Below, piece by piece: positions 38,839 to 48,076 of a stretch of DNA of 64,000 nt (the first letter of the stretch is position 1; the number at the start of each line of letters is the position of its first letter). Source of the stretch: Croceicoccus pelagius (GTDB taxonomy: Bacteria > Pseudomonadota > Alphaproteobacteria > Sphingomonadales > Sphingomonadaceae); contig NZ_LYWY01000040.1 in NCBI RefSeq assembly GCF_001661915.1, positions 124,001 through 188,000 of the forward strand. The letters run 5' to 3'. Both the position numbers and the translations under genes were made by a program. The notes below the pieces were generated by a model. It saw only the letters and a program-made list of their open reading frames with translations, was not told the DNA's origin and ran no database searches.

Positions 38839-40289
38839 GCCGCCTGCGCCTCACCCTGCTGCACCCCGTCCTGCTGCGCATCTAGATGCGGGTGCCGGTC
38901 ATGCTCGGTCTTGTCCCAACGCGCAGGTTCGCCCCGCAGCGTCCTGATGTAGCGGAATACCGCGATGCGCGTGGCGATGATGGCGATGACATTGCCTACG
39001 GGGATGCGCAGCACCGCGGGCAGGGCCTCGCCCCAGCCGTATTCGCGGCCCACGACGACGGCGCGGACAACGGATCTCCACGCGAAAGTCGCGGTCGTCG
39101 CGATCAGCACCCAGTAGACCAGGACCGGCAGGCGTCCGGCGGGATACCAGCCCATGGCGTCGGCCAGCCAGAGAATGCCGGAAATCACAACGAGCAGGTA
39201 TGCGGCCGACAGCACCAGGGCGGCCAGCGGCCCACGCCGGTCGCGCAGCCGCATCCACAGTTCAACAGGCTTCGCGTTCCATCCCAGCTGGTCCCAGCCG
39301 TCGAAGGCAATGCCATGCACCCAGCGTGCTTTCTGACGCACCGCAGTTGACAGCGTGCCTGGAAAATAGGCCCGCGTCGCGACCAGCGACCCGTCGCGGG
39401 CCCGTACGCGCAGGAACTGTCCTCCCTTGCTCCCCAGCCAGTCGCCGCGTCGCCCGATCAGCATGCCAAGCTCGTAATCCTCGGTCATCGCCGCCGGATC
39501 GAACGGTTCGCCCAGCTGGTCTCCGCTGCGCTGCTTCGCCACGTATTCCAGCGCGTCGCGCCCGAAAGCGCAGCCGACTCCGGCAGCCGGCAGACCCGCG
39601 CCAAGACGGTCGCGCACGACCATCTCGCGTGCGTGAGCATCGGTGAACTCGTCGGCGTAGTGATTGCCGACCCAAGGAGAATCGGCCTGAAGTTCGGGAC
39701 GAACCGGGACCTGCACGAAATCGGCGTCGTCCAGAGCGCGATCGATCAGCGTCAGCGCGTCGGGATGAACGAGATCTTCTGCATCGTGGAGCAAGACGGC
39801 ACGGAACCGCGTGCCGGTTCGCGCCTCGTCCTCCTGCATCGCGCGGTAAAGGCGGTTGAGACACTGGCCCTTCGTCGTCGGACCCGGCACTTCGTTGACG
39901 ACGATGGTGACACGCGGATCGCCGCCGCCGCCCGCTTCCATCGCGGCGCGGGTCTCGGGATCGTTGACGTAGCACCCGGCATAGACCCGCAGGTTCCGGT
40001 GCGGCCATCGCGCCAGTGTCGCGCGGAGCATCGGGGCGATCACTTTCGCCTCGCGCCATGCGGGGACGAAGAGCGCGATCGGCGCGCTCAGTTCCTCGCG
40101 AGCCGGTTCCCGAAGCCGCGGCGAGCGCGCCTTGCCGGTCAGGAGCAACCAGAACCAGACGAGATCGACCAGCAGTTCATCGAGCGCACCGAGCACGAAC
40201 CAGAACCCTGCAAACAGCAACAGTTCAAGGCGCACGCCTTCCAGCAATGTGAAGAGCGGGACTACCAGTCCCTGGGCTGCGACCCCCAT
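38835..40289 (-). CDS. NfrB-like family 2 glycosyltransferase (484 aa)
   Basis: Inner-membrane glycosyltransferase related to phage N4 adsorption protein B. An N-terminal helix pair (LELLLFAGFWFVLGALDELLVDLVWFW) precedes the GT2 core: IALFVPAWREAKVI, a DAED motif in LLHDAEDLVHPDAL, TEDYELG, and QKARWVHGIAFDGWDQLGW (the QxxRW motif). Three more transmembrane segments follow. Compared with the enterobacterial NfrB it is short and lacks the extra C-terminal region that binds cyclic di-GMP. Substrate is unknown. Its stop overlaps the start of the NfrA-like gene. Confidence 0.85.
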   Translation of the reverse strand: MGVAAQGLVVPLFTLLEGVRLELLLFAGFWFVLGALDELLVDLVWFWLLLTGKARSPRLREPAREELSAPIALFVPAWREAKVIAPMLRATLARWPHRNLRVYAGCYVNDPETRAAMEAGGGGDPRVTIVVNEVPGPTTKGQCLNRLYRAMQEDEARTGTRFRAVLLHDAEDLVHPDALTLIDRALDDADFVQVPVRPELQADSPWVGNHYADEFTDAHAREMVVRDRLGAGLPAAGVGCAFGRDALEYVAKQRSGDQLGEPFDPAAMTEDYELGMLIGRRGDWLGSKGGQFLRVRARDGSLVATRAYFPGTLSTAVRQKARWVHGIAFDGWDQLGWNAKPVELWMRLRDRRGPLAALVLSAAYLLVVISGILWLADAMGWYPAGRLPVLVYWVLIATTATFAWRSVVRAVVVGREYGWGEALPAVLRIPVGNVIAIIATRIAVFRYIRTLRGEPARWDKTEHDRHPHLDAQQDGVQQGEAQAA

Positions 40290-40467
40290 TTAACCCCCGT
40301 TATACGCACCGCGTTCCATTCGATGCGCGACTTAAGTCCATAAGGGGGGCCTGGGCGGCTTGCAACCGGTGGCAAATTGGGGAAAAGGGTGGCCCTATGA
40401 CCGAGGCGAACCTTATCCCCATCCGCGTGACTGTTTCCGCCCTTCCGGCCAGCGCGGAGGCAAAGGC

Positions 40468-41682
40468 ATGAAAACCGCGGCAAAATCGATTCACATGACC
40501 TTGAAGGCCTTCTTCGACAACGAGGCGGCCTCGGGCATCATCCTCATCTTCGTGGCCATCCTGGCGATGATCGTGGCCAATTCGGGCCTCGCGCACCAGT
40601 ATCACGACCTGTTCCATGACCGCCTGCCCTGGACGCCGATCCCCAAGCTCTACAATCTGCACTTGTGGATCAACGACGGTCTGATGGCGATCTTCTTCTT
40701 CGTCGTCGGGCTTGAGATCAAGCGCGAGGTCGTGGACGGCGCCTTGTCCGATCCGCAGGCCCGCCGCCTTCCCGTCATCGCGGCAATCGCGGGCATGGCC
40801 GCACCGGCGCTGGTCTTCATGGCCATCGTCATGGGCGAGAACGCACCCGAACTGCACCGCGGCTGGGCCATTCCGGCCGCGACGGACATCGCGTTCGCGA
40901 TGGGCGTGATGGGCCTTCTGGGCAACCGCGTCCCCGCCTCGCTGCGGCTGTTCCTGCTGACCGTCGCCATCGTCGACGACCTTGGCGCGGTGACGATCAT
41001 CGCGCTGTTCTACACCGCCAATCTCAAGCTGATGTGGCTGATCGCATCGCTGGGCGTGCTGGCGGTCATGATCGGGCTCAACCGGTTCCGCGTCGACCGC
41101 TGGTGGGCCTATGCCCTGCTTTCACTGCTTCTGTGGTTCACCGTGCTCAATTCGGGCGTTCACGCGACCATCGCGGGCGTGCTGGCGGCCTTCACCATTC
41201 CGATGCGTCTCGACAGCCATGGCGACAGCCTGCTGCTGCGCTTCGAACATGCGCTGCTTCCGTGGAACGCCTATCTGGTCGTTCCCCTGTTCGGTTTTGC
41301 CAACGCGGGCGTCGCGCTTGCGGGCATCGGCCTTTCCGCCGTTCTCGATCCGCTGCCGCTGGCTATCGCGGGTGGTCTTGTCATCGGCAAGCAGGTGGGC
41401 ATCTTCGCGGCCATCATGGGTGCCAACAAGCTGAAGCTGGCGCCCAAGCCGCCGGGCGCAACGTGGACCCAGATCTGGGGCGTAGCCATCCTGTGCGGCA
41501 TCGGCTTCACGATGAGCCTTTTCATCGGCGCACTCGCCTTCCCGGGTTATCCGCTTCTGATCGAGGAAGCGAAGATAGGCGTGCTGCTCGGCTCGCTGAT
41601 CTCGGCCCTGCTCGGCTTTGCGGTCCTGCGCTTTGCGAAGGGCAAGGACGACGAGGACGAGGCAGCGCCCGCCGCGGCCTGA
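40468..41682 (+). CDS. nhaA: Na+/H+ antiporter NhaA (404 aa)
   Basis: NhaA exchanges two protons for one sodium ion, protecting from salt and alkaline pH. About twelve transmembrane segments are visible. The signature FFFVVGLEIKREVVDG is followed by RGWAIPAATDIAFAMGVM, then FLLTVAIVDDLGAVTIIALFY, which holds the two essential adjacent Asp residues. GGAGG lies 7 bases before the ATG at 40468, which decides the start over a longer frame. A strong terminator follows. Confidence 0.96.
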   Translation: MKTAAKSIHMTLKAFFDNEAASGIILIFVAILAMIVANSGLAHQYHDLFHDRLPWTPIPKLYNLHLWINDGLMAIFFFVVGLEIKREVVDGALSDPQARRLPVIAAIAGMAAPALVFMAIVMGENAPELHRGWAIPAATDIAFAMGVMGLLGNRVPASLRLFLLTVAIVDDLGAVTIIALFYTANLKLMWLIASLGVLAVMIGLNRFRVDRWWAYALLSLLLWFTVLNSGVHATIAGVLAAFTIPMRLDSHGDSLLLRFEHALLPWNAYLVVPLFGFANAGVALAGIGLSAVLDPLPLAIAGGLVIGKQVGIFAAIMGANKLKLAPKPPGATWTQIWGVAILCGIGFTMSLFIGALAFPGYPLLIEEAKIGVLLGSLISALLGFAVLRFAKGKDDEDEAAPAAA

Positions 41683-41701
41683 TCGCTCCTCAAGCCAATA
41701 T

Positions 41702-41740
41702 AAAAAGGGCGCGCGTTCATCCCAACGCGCGCCCTTTTTC
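41702..41740. terminator. Bidirectional terminator between nhaA and gloA
   Basis: AAAAAGGGCGCGCGTT pairs with AACGCGCGCCCTTTTT around a short loop. It serves both convergent genes. Confidence 0.93.
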
Positions 41741-41760
41741 TTGGTGGTGCCGGGACTGCC

Positions 41761-42195
41761 TTACCAGCTGCCGGTGTTCTCCATGCTCGCCCACGGTTCC
41801 TGCGGCGGCAGGTGGCCGTCCTGCAGCAGTTCTACCGAAATGCCGTCAGGCGTCTTTACGAAGGCCATGTGCCCGTCGCGCGGCGGACGGTGGACGGTGT
41901 GTCCCGCATCCATGATCGCCTGGCACGTCGCGTAGATGTCGTCGACCCTGTAGGCGAGGTGCCCGAAATTGCGGCCGCCGTCGTATTTCTCTGGCGCGCT
42001 GCCGTCTTCGGCGGGCCAGTTGTAGGTCAGCTCGACCTCGGCGTCCTCCTGCCCCGGAGGGGCGAGGAAGATTAGCGTGAAGCGCCCTTTCTCACTTTCC
42101 ATGCGGCGGGTTTCTTCCAGCCCGATGAGCTTGAAGAAGGCGATGGTGGCATCCGGGTCGGTGACGCGGATCATCGTGTGCAGATACTTGGTCAT
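41761..42195 (-). CDS. gloA: Lactoylglutathione lyase, glyoxalase I (144 aa)
   Basis: Glyoxalase I isomerises the hemithioacetal of methylglyoxal and glutathione. Its metal ligands appear in the paired beta-alpha-beta-beta-beta modules: LHTMIRVTDPDATIAFF, VELTYNWPAED, FGHLAYRVDDIYATCQ and DGISVELLQ. The start at the ATG at 42195 (MTKYLHTMIR) is chosen because GAGG lies 4 bases upstream and family proteins begin here. It is monocistronic between two terminators. Confidence 0.93.
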   Translation of the reverse strand: MTKYLHTMIRVTDPDATIAFFKLIGLEETRRMESEKGRFTLIFLAPPGQEDAEVELTYNWPAEDGSAPEKYDGGRNFGHLAYRVDDIYATCQAIMDAGHTVHRPPRDGHMAFVKTPDGISVELLQDGHLPPQEPWASMENTGSW

Positions 42196-42240
42196 GCCCT
42201 CAAAGGTAGGCGGACCTTGGCGGGGCACAAGCGCCAAAAC

Positions 42241-42275
42241 GCAAAACGGCCCGCACTCGGTGAAGAGTGCGGACC
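42241..42275 (-). terminator. Terminator of the TorF-type gene
   Basis: On the minus strand CCGCACTC pairs with GAGTGCGG (8 bp, extended past a mismatch), followed by GTTTTGCGTTTTGG. Confidence 0.75.
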
Positions 42276-42323
42276 GCCCTGCGAAATCAGGCCGTCCGGC
42301 GCGGGTGCGCCGAACGCGTGAAA

Positions 42324-43049
42324 TCAGAAGCTTGCCGAGAGGCTGGCGACGATGGTGTCGTCGATGCCGTGCACGTCGGGACCTTCGACGCCGATGTACG
42401 ACAGGCCGAGGTCGAGACCCATGAAGCCGACCGAACCGCCGACCGACCAGTCGAAAGCCGTGCCGTCAGCCGACGGAGCGAGAACGCCGTCAGTGTAGCC
42501 GAGGTGGCCCGTGAACGAGACGGGGGTTTCGGGGATGCCGAAGCCGACGTCGGTGTACAGGTACAGGTTGTCCTGGTCGCCAAGAGCAGCCTGGTCGAAG
42601 GCGTAAGCGACGCCGACGGTCACTTCGGCCGGGCCGACAGCGCCGGTCACCGAGGCGTAGGGCTCAAGGTAGTCGCTGGCGAAGTCATCGACATCCGAAG
42701 CATTGGGGTAGATGTAGTAGAGCATGCCGACGTCGAACGACAGGCTGTCGGTCAGCGCGGCGCTGTAACCTGCATAGAGGTCAAGCTCGGTGCTGCCGAA
42801 GTCGCCGTCTTCAAGCGACGATGCCCACGCACCGACGTAAAAGCCGCTCGAGTGGCCGATGTCGACGCCGCCCTGCACTGCGAAATCCTCGTCCGAGAAC
42901 GAGACGCCGCGGAAGCGGTAGTCGCTGACCATCGCGACGTTGGCCGAAACCGAGATGTCGCTCTCGTCCTGGGCCATCGCCGGAGCGGCGGTCAGAGCGG
43001 TACCAGCGAGAACGGTGGCAGCGAAAAGGCTGCGGAAAGAAACGGTCAT
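42324..43049 (-). CDS. TorF family putative porin (241 aa)
   Basis: Secreted outer-membrane beta-barrel protein (TIGR02001 type). The signal peptide ends TAAPAMAQ. Next comes SANVAMVSDYRFRGVSFSD, the family hallmark, then repeated amphipathic strands (DLYAGYSAAL, FDVGMLYYIYPN, LYLYTDVGFGIPE) and a C-terminal strand ending in Phe (VASLSASF). Length is typical. No ligand is known. It is monocistronic with its own terminator, and lies divergent from the metallophosphatase. Confidence 0.88.
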   Translation of the reverse strand: MTVSFRSLFAATVLAGTALTAAPAMAQDESDISVSANVAMVSDYRFRGVSFSDEDFAVQGGVDIGHSSGFYVGAWASSLEDGDFGSTELDLYAGYSAALTDSLSFDVGMLYYIYPNASDVDDFASDYLEPYASVTGAVGPAEVTVGVAYAFDQAALGDQDNLYLYTDVGFGIPETPVSFTGHLGYTDGVLAPSADGTAFDWSVGGSVGFMGLDLGLSYIGVEGPDVHGIDDTIVASLSASF

Positions 43050-43329
43050 AATATATCCCTCATTGTTTCAAGGACCCTCTCCCCTTGAAACACCTCCACC
43101 GAAACAACGTTCGTTGCGCGCTTCTGTGCAAGTGCGTAATAAAACTGCTTTGGATTGCTGCACCGCACAAGTCCAATCGTACCGTTCCGTGAATTCGGAT
43201 GATATTGTGTTGATTTTCTGCAACGGTGTCGTTGCCGCATCGCAACCGCCGCTAGCGCTGCGATACGGCAAAACTTGAGATCGCACCTCGCCTGCCATAA
43301 GTGGCGGTTCCCCGCCCCAGGAAGTGATA

Positions 43330-44133
43330 TTGCCCCGCGTGTTCAAATCGATCGGCAGCCTGCTCGGCCTGAAGCGTCCGGATGGCGGCGGCGCTTCGCT
43401 GCGTCCCCGGCTGCCAGAGGGCCGGCGCATCTATGCCATCGGCGACATCCATGGCCGGCTGGACCTTTTCGAGCAGATGGTCGCGCAAATCGAGGCTGAC
43501 GACACAAATCGCGGCGATGCCGATACGCTTGTCATCCTGCTGGGTGATCTCGTCGATCGCGGGGCCGACAGCGCCGGCGTCATCGCCGCAGCGCGCGCCT
43601 GGCAGAAGACGCGACCGGTCAGGATGCTGATGGGCAATCACGAGGAAATGTTCCTGCGCTCGTTGAACGAGGAAGCGGCGATGCGCCAGTTCCTGCGCGT
43701 CGGCGGGCGGGAAACGGTGTTGAGCTTCGGCCTGACGCGCGAGGAATATCGCACCCTTTCGCATGATCATGTCATCGCCCGGATGCGCGAGCTCGTCCCC
43801 GCCGATGTCGTGGCATGGCTGCAATCGGCCGAGGACATCATCGCCGAGGGCGACTATGTCTTCGCCCATGCAGGGATCGACCCTGCCGCCGCGATCGACG
43901 CGCAATCGCCCTCCGATCTTCGCTGGATCCGCGAACCTTTCCTCAGCCACGGGGAGAAAATGGCCGTGTGCGTCGTTCACGGCCATACGATCCGCGATGA
44001 GGTGGAAATACGCCGTGTTTCGGGCTGGCCCAACCGCATCGGCATCGACACCGGCGCCTTCCGGACGGGGCGGCTGACCGCGCTCGGCTTGCAGGGAAGC
44101 GAGCGGTGGGTCATGGAAGCGTCGCAAGACTGA
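43330..44133 (+). CDS. Metallophosphoesterase, bis(PNPase)/PP2A-like phosphatase (267 aa)
   Basis: A calcineurin-type metallophosphoesterase. Metal-binding motifs are IGDIHGRLDLFEQM, ILLGDLVDRGADSAG, LMGNHEEMFL, FAHAGIDPA and VCVVHGHTIRD, in the proper order. This is the Ser/Thr phosphatase (PrpA/ApaH-like) arrangement. The target may be a protein or a small phosphate ester. The start is uncertain: AGGAAG lies 5 bases before TTG at 43330, which I prefer to GTG at 43324 (no spacing) or GTG at 43339. Confidence 0.87.
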   Translation: MPRVFKSIGSLLGLKRPDGGGASLRPRLPEGRRIYAIGDIHGRLDLFEQMVAQIEADDTNRGDADTLVILLGDLVDRGADSAGVIAAARAWQKTRPVRMLMGNHEEMFLRSLNEEAAMRQFLRVGGRETVLSFGLTREEYRTLSHDHVIARMRELVPADVVAWLQSAEDIIAEGDYVFAHAGIDPAAAIDAQSPSDLRWIREPFLSHGEKMAVCVVHGHTIRDEVEIRRVSGWPNRIGIDTGAFRTGRLTALGLQGSERWVMEASQD

Positions 44134-44215
44134 CCTAATCCGCCCCCATTAGGGCGCAGACCAATCCTGCCGCGATCACAGCGCGGCCTCAGATATCCTT
44201 TGCGGAGGCAATTGC

Positions 44216-45526
44216 ATGAAGATCGCGATGGTGGGCTCAGGCTATGTCGGCCTCGTGTCCGGCGCGTGTTTCGCGGATTTTGGTCACGATGTCGTGTGCA
44301 TCGACAATGATCCGAAGAAGATCGAGGCGCTCGAAAAGGGGGTCATGCCGATCTACGAGCCCGGCCTTGCGGACCTTGTCGAGACGAACGTGCGTGGCGG
44401 GCGCCTGTCGTTCTCCAACGATCTCGGCTCCGCGATCGAAGGCGCGCAGGCGATCTTCATCGCCGTCGGAACGCCCAGCCGCCGCGGCGACGGCCATGCC
44501 GACCTCACCTATGTCTACCAGGTCGCAAAGGAAATCGGCGAGAAGCTGTCCGGCCCCGCGGTGATCGTCACCAAGTCGACCGTACCCGTCGGCACCGGCG
44601 ACGAGGTCGAGCGCATCCTGTCGGAAAGCGGCACGCCGCACAAATTTGCCGTCGTCTCGAACCCGGAATTCCTGCGCGAAGGCGCAGCCATCGGCGATTT
44701 CAAGCGCCCCGACCGCATCGTCATCGGCGCCGAGGACGACTTTGGCCGCGAAGTCATGAGCGAGGTCTATCGTCCGCTGTTCCTGAACCGTGCGCCGATC
44801 CTGTTCACCGGCCGCCGGACAAGCGAACTGATCAAGTACGCGGGCAACGCCTTCCTCGCCACCAAGATCACCTTCATCAACGAAATGGCGGACCTTTGCG
44901 AAAAGGTCGGTGCCGACGTCCAGGACGTGGCGCGTGGCATCGGGCTCGACAACCGCATCGGCGCGAAGTTTCTGCACGCAGGGCCCGGCTATGGCGGCTC
45001 ATGCTTTCCCAAGGACACGCTTGCCCTCTTGAAGACGGCGGAGGACTTCGACAGCCCGGTCCGCATTGTCGAGGCCGTGGTCAAGGTGAACGAGGCCCGC
45101 AAGCGTGCGATGGGCCGCAAGGTCATCGAGGCGCTGGGCGGTTCGGCCGAGGCGCGCGGCAGGAAAGTCGCGATGCTGGGCCTGACCTTCAAGCCGAACA
45201 CCGACGACATGCGTGATTCGCCCGCGATTGCCGTGGCGCAGGCGCTGGACGATGCCGGTGCTATCGTGGCGGCCTACGACCCCGAGGGCATGGAACTGGC
45301 CAAGCCGCTGATGCCCTGGGTCGAGATGAAGGCAAACGCATACGAAGCGATCGACGGGGCCGACGCCATCGTCATCGTGACCGAGTGGGACGCATTCCGC
45401 GCGCTTGACCTGAATCGCGTGAAATCGATCGCCAACACCCCGCTGATGGTGGACCTGCGTAACGTCTACGATCCGGCGGACATGGCCGAAAAGGGCTTCA
45501 CCTACATCGGCGTCGGGCGCGGCTGA
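44216..45526 (+). CDS. UDP-glucose 6-dehydrogenase (436 aa)
   Basis: Oxidises UDP-glucose to UDP-glucuronate, a precursor of acidic polysaccharides. The N-terminal NAD-binding motif is MKIAMVGSGYVGLVSGACFA. The catalytic Cys is in HAGPGYGGSCFPKDTLALL. LTFKPNTDDMRDSPAI and the C-terminal Rossmann domain follow. Full length. No other sugar-nucleotide gene lies next to it; the next gene downstream is a convergent beta-helix protein that may act on polysaccharide. Confidence 0.95.
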   Translation: MKIAMVGSGYVGLVSGACFADFGHDVVCIDNDPKKIEALEKGVMPIYEPGLADLVETNVRGGRLSFSNDLGSAIEGAQAIFIAVGTPSRRGDGHADLTYVYQVAKEIGEKLSGPAVIVTKSTVPVGTGDEVERILSESGTPHKFAVVSNPEFLREGAAIGDFKRPDRIVIGAEDDFGREVMSEVYRPLFLNRAPILFTGRRTSELIKYAGNAFLATKITFINEMADLCEKVGADVQDVARGIGLDNRIGAKFLHAGPGYGGSCFPKDTLALLKTAEDFDSPVRIVEAVVKVNEARKRAMGRKVIEALGGSAEARGRKVAMLGLTFKPNTDDMRDSPAIAVAQALDDAGAIVAAYDPEGMELAKPLMPWVEMKANAYEAIDGADAIVIVTEWDAFRALDLNRVKSIANTPLMVDLRNVYDPADMAEKGFTYIGVGRG

Positions 45527-45538
45527 CCGCGCGCCGAA

Positions 45539-47434
45539 CTAGTCGACAAGCCCGGAGCGCACGTTCGCCTTGCCGAACCGCTGGGCCGTGACCGGTCCGG
45601 CGGCATCGACCAGCTTGCGCGCGCCGCCCTGCCCTTCGACCGCGTCGTCGCCGATGCCGGTCAGGCCGAACGAACTGTCGGACGTTGCCGCGTCGAGCGA
45701 TACGCCCGCGTTCCAGGCACCTTTCGGGCCAGAAACCATCGGGGCCACCGTGCTTTGCGCCACGCCCTTCAGTTCGACCGCGCTGCGCCCACCGCCGCCG
45801 CTGCGTCGCACGAGCGGGGTGAGGTGCAGGAGCTTCGAATTTTCCGCGCTGACGCCGACGTCGAAGTCGCGGCAGGCAAGTCCGCGTACCTGCACGCCGG
45901 ACGACCGCGTAATCCGTATCCCCCGCGTTCCGCCCCGCTTGCTGGAAATGAAATCGCCGCCGTCGATTGTCACCATGCCGGCGCAGTTTTCGACCACGAT
46001 ACCGTCACCGCCGCCCGCCATCGCGCCATAGTTGCCACGCGCCTGAATGCCAGCGCCCTCGTTCAGATTGCGAAAGGTGAGGCAAGCGGTCCTCACAGCA
46101 TCGAGGATGCAGTCGTTCACCCGCACGTCCTGATGCGCGGAATAGGCACCGATCGTGTGGCCCTGCCGGTCGGCCCCGTCGACGTAAATGCCAAACTCGA
46201 GCTGGCTCATCTCGAACTTCTCGACCCAGGTGTCGCCGATATAGCCATACAGATACATGCCCACCCGGCTGGCATCGCCCGCGCTGCCCCCTGCGGTGGA
46301 GCAGTGTTCGACAGATAGGCTGGCGTTCGCTCCGATGAAGCCGAAACTTGGCGAATGGCCACCGATGCAGAACGCGGTGTAGAAATCGGGTGCGCCGCCC
46401 CCGCCCGCCTTGGGCCGGACACCTCCGCACCGCAGCAGCGTGCAGGCAACCGTCGCATCGACCTTGTAGTGGATCGGGCTGCCGAAATCGAAGCAGTCCT
46501 CGATCCGGCTTTCGTACCAGCCCGCAATGTTCCAACCGGGCACCGCGTCTTCACGCCTGCCGCTGGATGCCGTGCGGATCGCCCCATCGCGCACCGTGTT
46601 GATGCCCGATACATTCAGCCTGCGCGCACAGGACAGCACCTTGGACCGTTCGCCCGTGCCAAGCTGCACGACCGGACTGCTGGCCGTGGCAGGCCCTGCA
46701 AGGATGATCCGCGTGCCGCCCGCCCCTTCCGCGCTTCCGCGAGAGCCGACGACCATGCGGTGCGACCGGTCGAGCATGACCGTTCGCGAAACGGTATAGT
46801 CGCGCGGGCCCAGCCGGGCGACGTGGAAGATGCGATGGCAGGTCTCGATCGCATCGGCATCGGTGCCGAACCAGTCGACCCAGCCTTCGGGCGTCGCCTT
46901 GGGGTCGATGGCGATCGAGGCGCTGTCATAGCCGAAGAACACCTGCCGTCCGGGCGCAGCGTCGATGCCGGCTGCAAATTCGATCCTTCCGCCAGAACGC
47001 TCGATCCGTGCGCCGGGCATGAAGCGCACCGGCTGTGTAAAGCGAACGTCGCCGCCAAGCCGGTAGGTGCCCGCAGGCACGACCATCGGCAGGTCGGACG
47101 CGGCGGCGGCGCGGAAAAAGGCGGACAGATCGATCTGCGATTCTCCCTCGCGCACTTTCGCCCGTTCGGCAAAGGGGACAAAGTCCATGACCGTCGGTGT
47201 GTCGTCGAGAACGTCGGCAACCGTGCGCGCCATGGCGCCCGCCTTCCCGCGCACCCACGCGACCAGGCCTGCGCCGCGGCCCGGCCCGGGCTGGGCCAGC
47301 GCCTGCGACAATTCGCTTTCGTTGATCGGCGTCACCGGGCTGGCCTGTGTGCCGGCGACCATGCTGCTGCTCTGCGCAAGCGCGGCGGGGATGCCCGCGG
47401 CACCGGCAGAGGCGAGGAAGGATCTGCGTTTCAT
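45539..47434 (-). CDS. Tat-exported right-handed beta-helix protein (630 aa)
   Basis: The N-terminus MKRRSFLASAGAAGIPAALA is a twin-arginine signal, so the folded protein goes to the periplasm or outside. The body is rich in short repeated strands with N, G and S turns, for example VENCAGMVTIDGGDF and VQVRGLACRDFDVGVSAENS, the pattern of pectate-lyase or polysaccharide-binding beta-helices. No catalytic residues can be identified with confidence. The earlier ATG (47560) would put 42 residues ahead of the RR motif. It is convergent with UDP-glucose dehydrogenase, so a role in polysaccharide processing is plausible but inferred. Confidence 0.8.
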   Translation of the reverse strand: MKRRSFLASAGAAGIPAALAQSSSMVAGTQASPVTPINESELSQALAQPGPGRGAGLVAWVRGKAGAMARTVADVLDDTPTVMDFVPFAERAKVREGESQIDLSAFFRAAAASDLPMVVPAGTYRLGGDVRFTQPVRFMPGARIERSGGRIEFAAGIDAAPGRQVFFGYDSASIAIDPKATPEGWVDWFGTDADAIETCHRIFHVARLGPRDYTVSRTVMLDRSHRMVVGSRGSAEGAGGTRIILAGPATASSPVVQLGTGERSKVLSCARRLNVSGINTVRDGAIRTASSGRREDAVPGWNIAGWYESRIEDCFDFGSPIHYKVDATVACTLLRCGGVRPKAGGGGAPDFYTAFCIGGHSPSFGFIGANASLSVEHCSTAGGSAGDASRVGMYLYGYIGDTWVEKFEMSQLEFGIYVDGADRQGHTIGAYSAHQDVRVNDCILDAVRTACLTFRNLNEGAGIQARGNYGAMAGGGDGIVVENCAGMVTIDGGDFISSKRGGTRGIRITRSSGVQVRGLACRDFDVGVSAENSKLLHLTPLVRRSGGGGRSAVELKGVAQSTVAPMVSGPKGAWNAGVSLDAATSDSSFGLTGIGDDAVEGQGGARKLVDAAGPVTAQRFGKANVRSGLVD

Positions 47435-47625
47435 GATGGCCATCCGGTTGCTTTGCGTGAAGGCCGGCGTCGGTCCGGCAACTAGGACAAGGGCTGACAG
47501 AGATGGGCCCAGCTGCCAACCCTGGCGCACGCGAACAGACGCCGCGCGGAACCGGGCCATCCTAGGCGCGGAACCTTGCGCTGGCCCGAACGGGCGGATC
47601 CGACAGGGTTCAGGTAATGGATAAT

Positions 47626-48071
47626 CGCACCGAGGGGCCTGTAAGCCGGGTTCTGTGACGTGGACGGTATGCCATTACGGCACCGTATCCCCGCCGGCAG
47701 CCATTCCTCTCGGCCCTGCGTTGCCGCAGGGCTCCAGCAGCCAACCCGGACGATCACGGGGCGAAACACCCCTGCCCTGCACCTTACGGTCGGGCGCGCC
47801 GTCCCTATTCGGCCTTGCTCCGGGTGGGGTTTGCCATGCAGCTTCCGTTGCCGGTCGCCCGGTGCGCTTTTACCGCACCCTTTCACCCTTGCCTGTGACC
47901 GCCATGCTCCGAAGAGATGGGGTCCATCGGCGGTCTGCTCTCTGTGGCACTGTCCCTTGACGGTCCGAAAACCGCCCGGCGGGCGTTACCCGCCACCCTT
48001 GTTTCGTGGAGCCCGGACTTTCCTCGGCACCCCCGTGGGAGGATGACGCGGCTGCCCGGCCCCCCGGTGCG
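47626..48071 (-). ncRNA. rnpB: RNase P RNA, class A
   Basis: The catalytic RNA that trims tRNA 5' ends. Universally conserved segments are visible on the minus strand: GAGGAAAGTCCGGGCTCC near the 5' side (P4 region), ACAGAGAGCAGACCGCC, GGTAAGGGTGAAA-like sequence, and ACAGAACCCGGCTTACAGGC near the 3' end. The ends are set by a perfect P1 helix, CGCACCG at the 5' end pairing with CGGTGCG at the 3' end. About 446 bases, normal for class A. It lies between a beta-helix gene and an amidase. Confidence 0.95.
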
Positions 48072-48076
48072 ATGTC

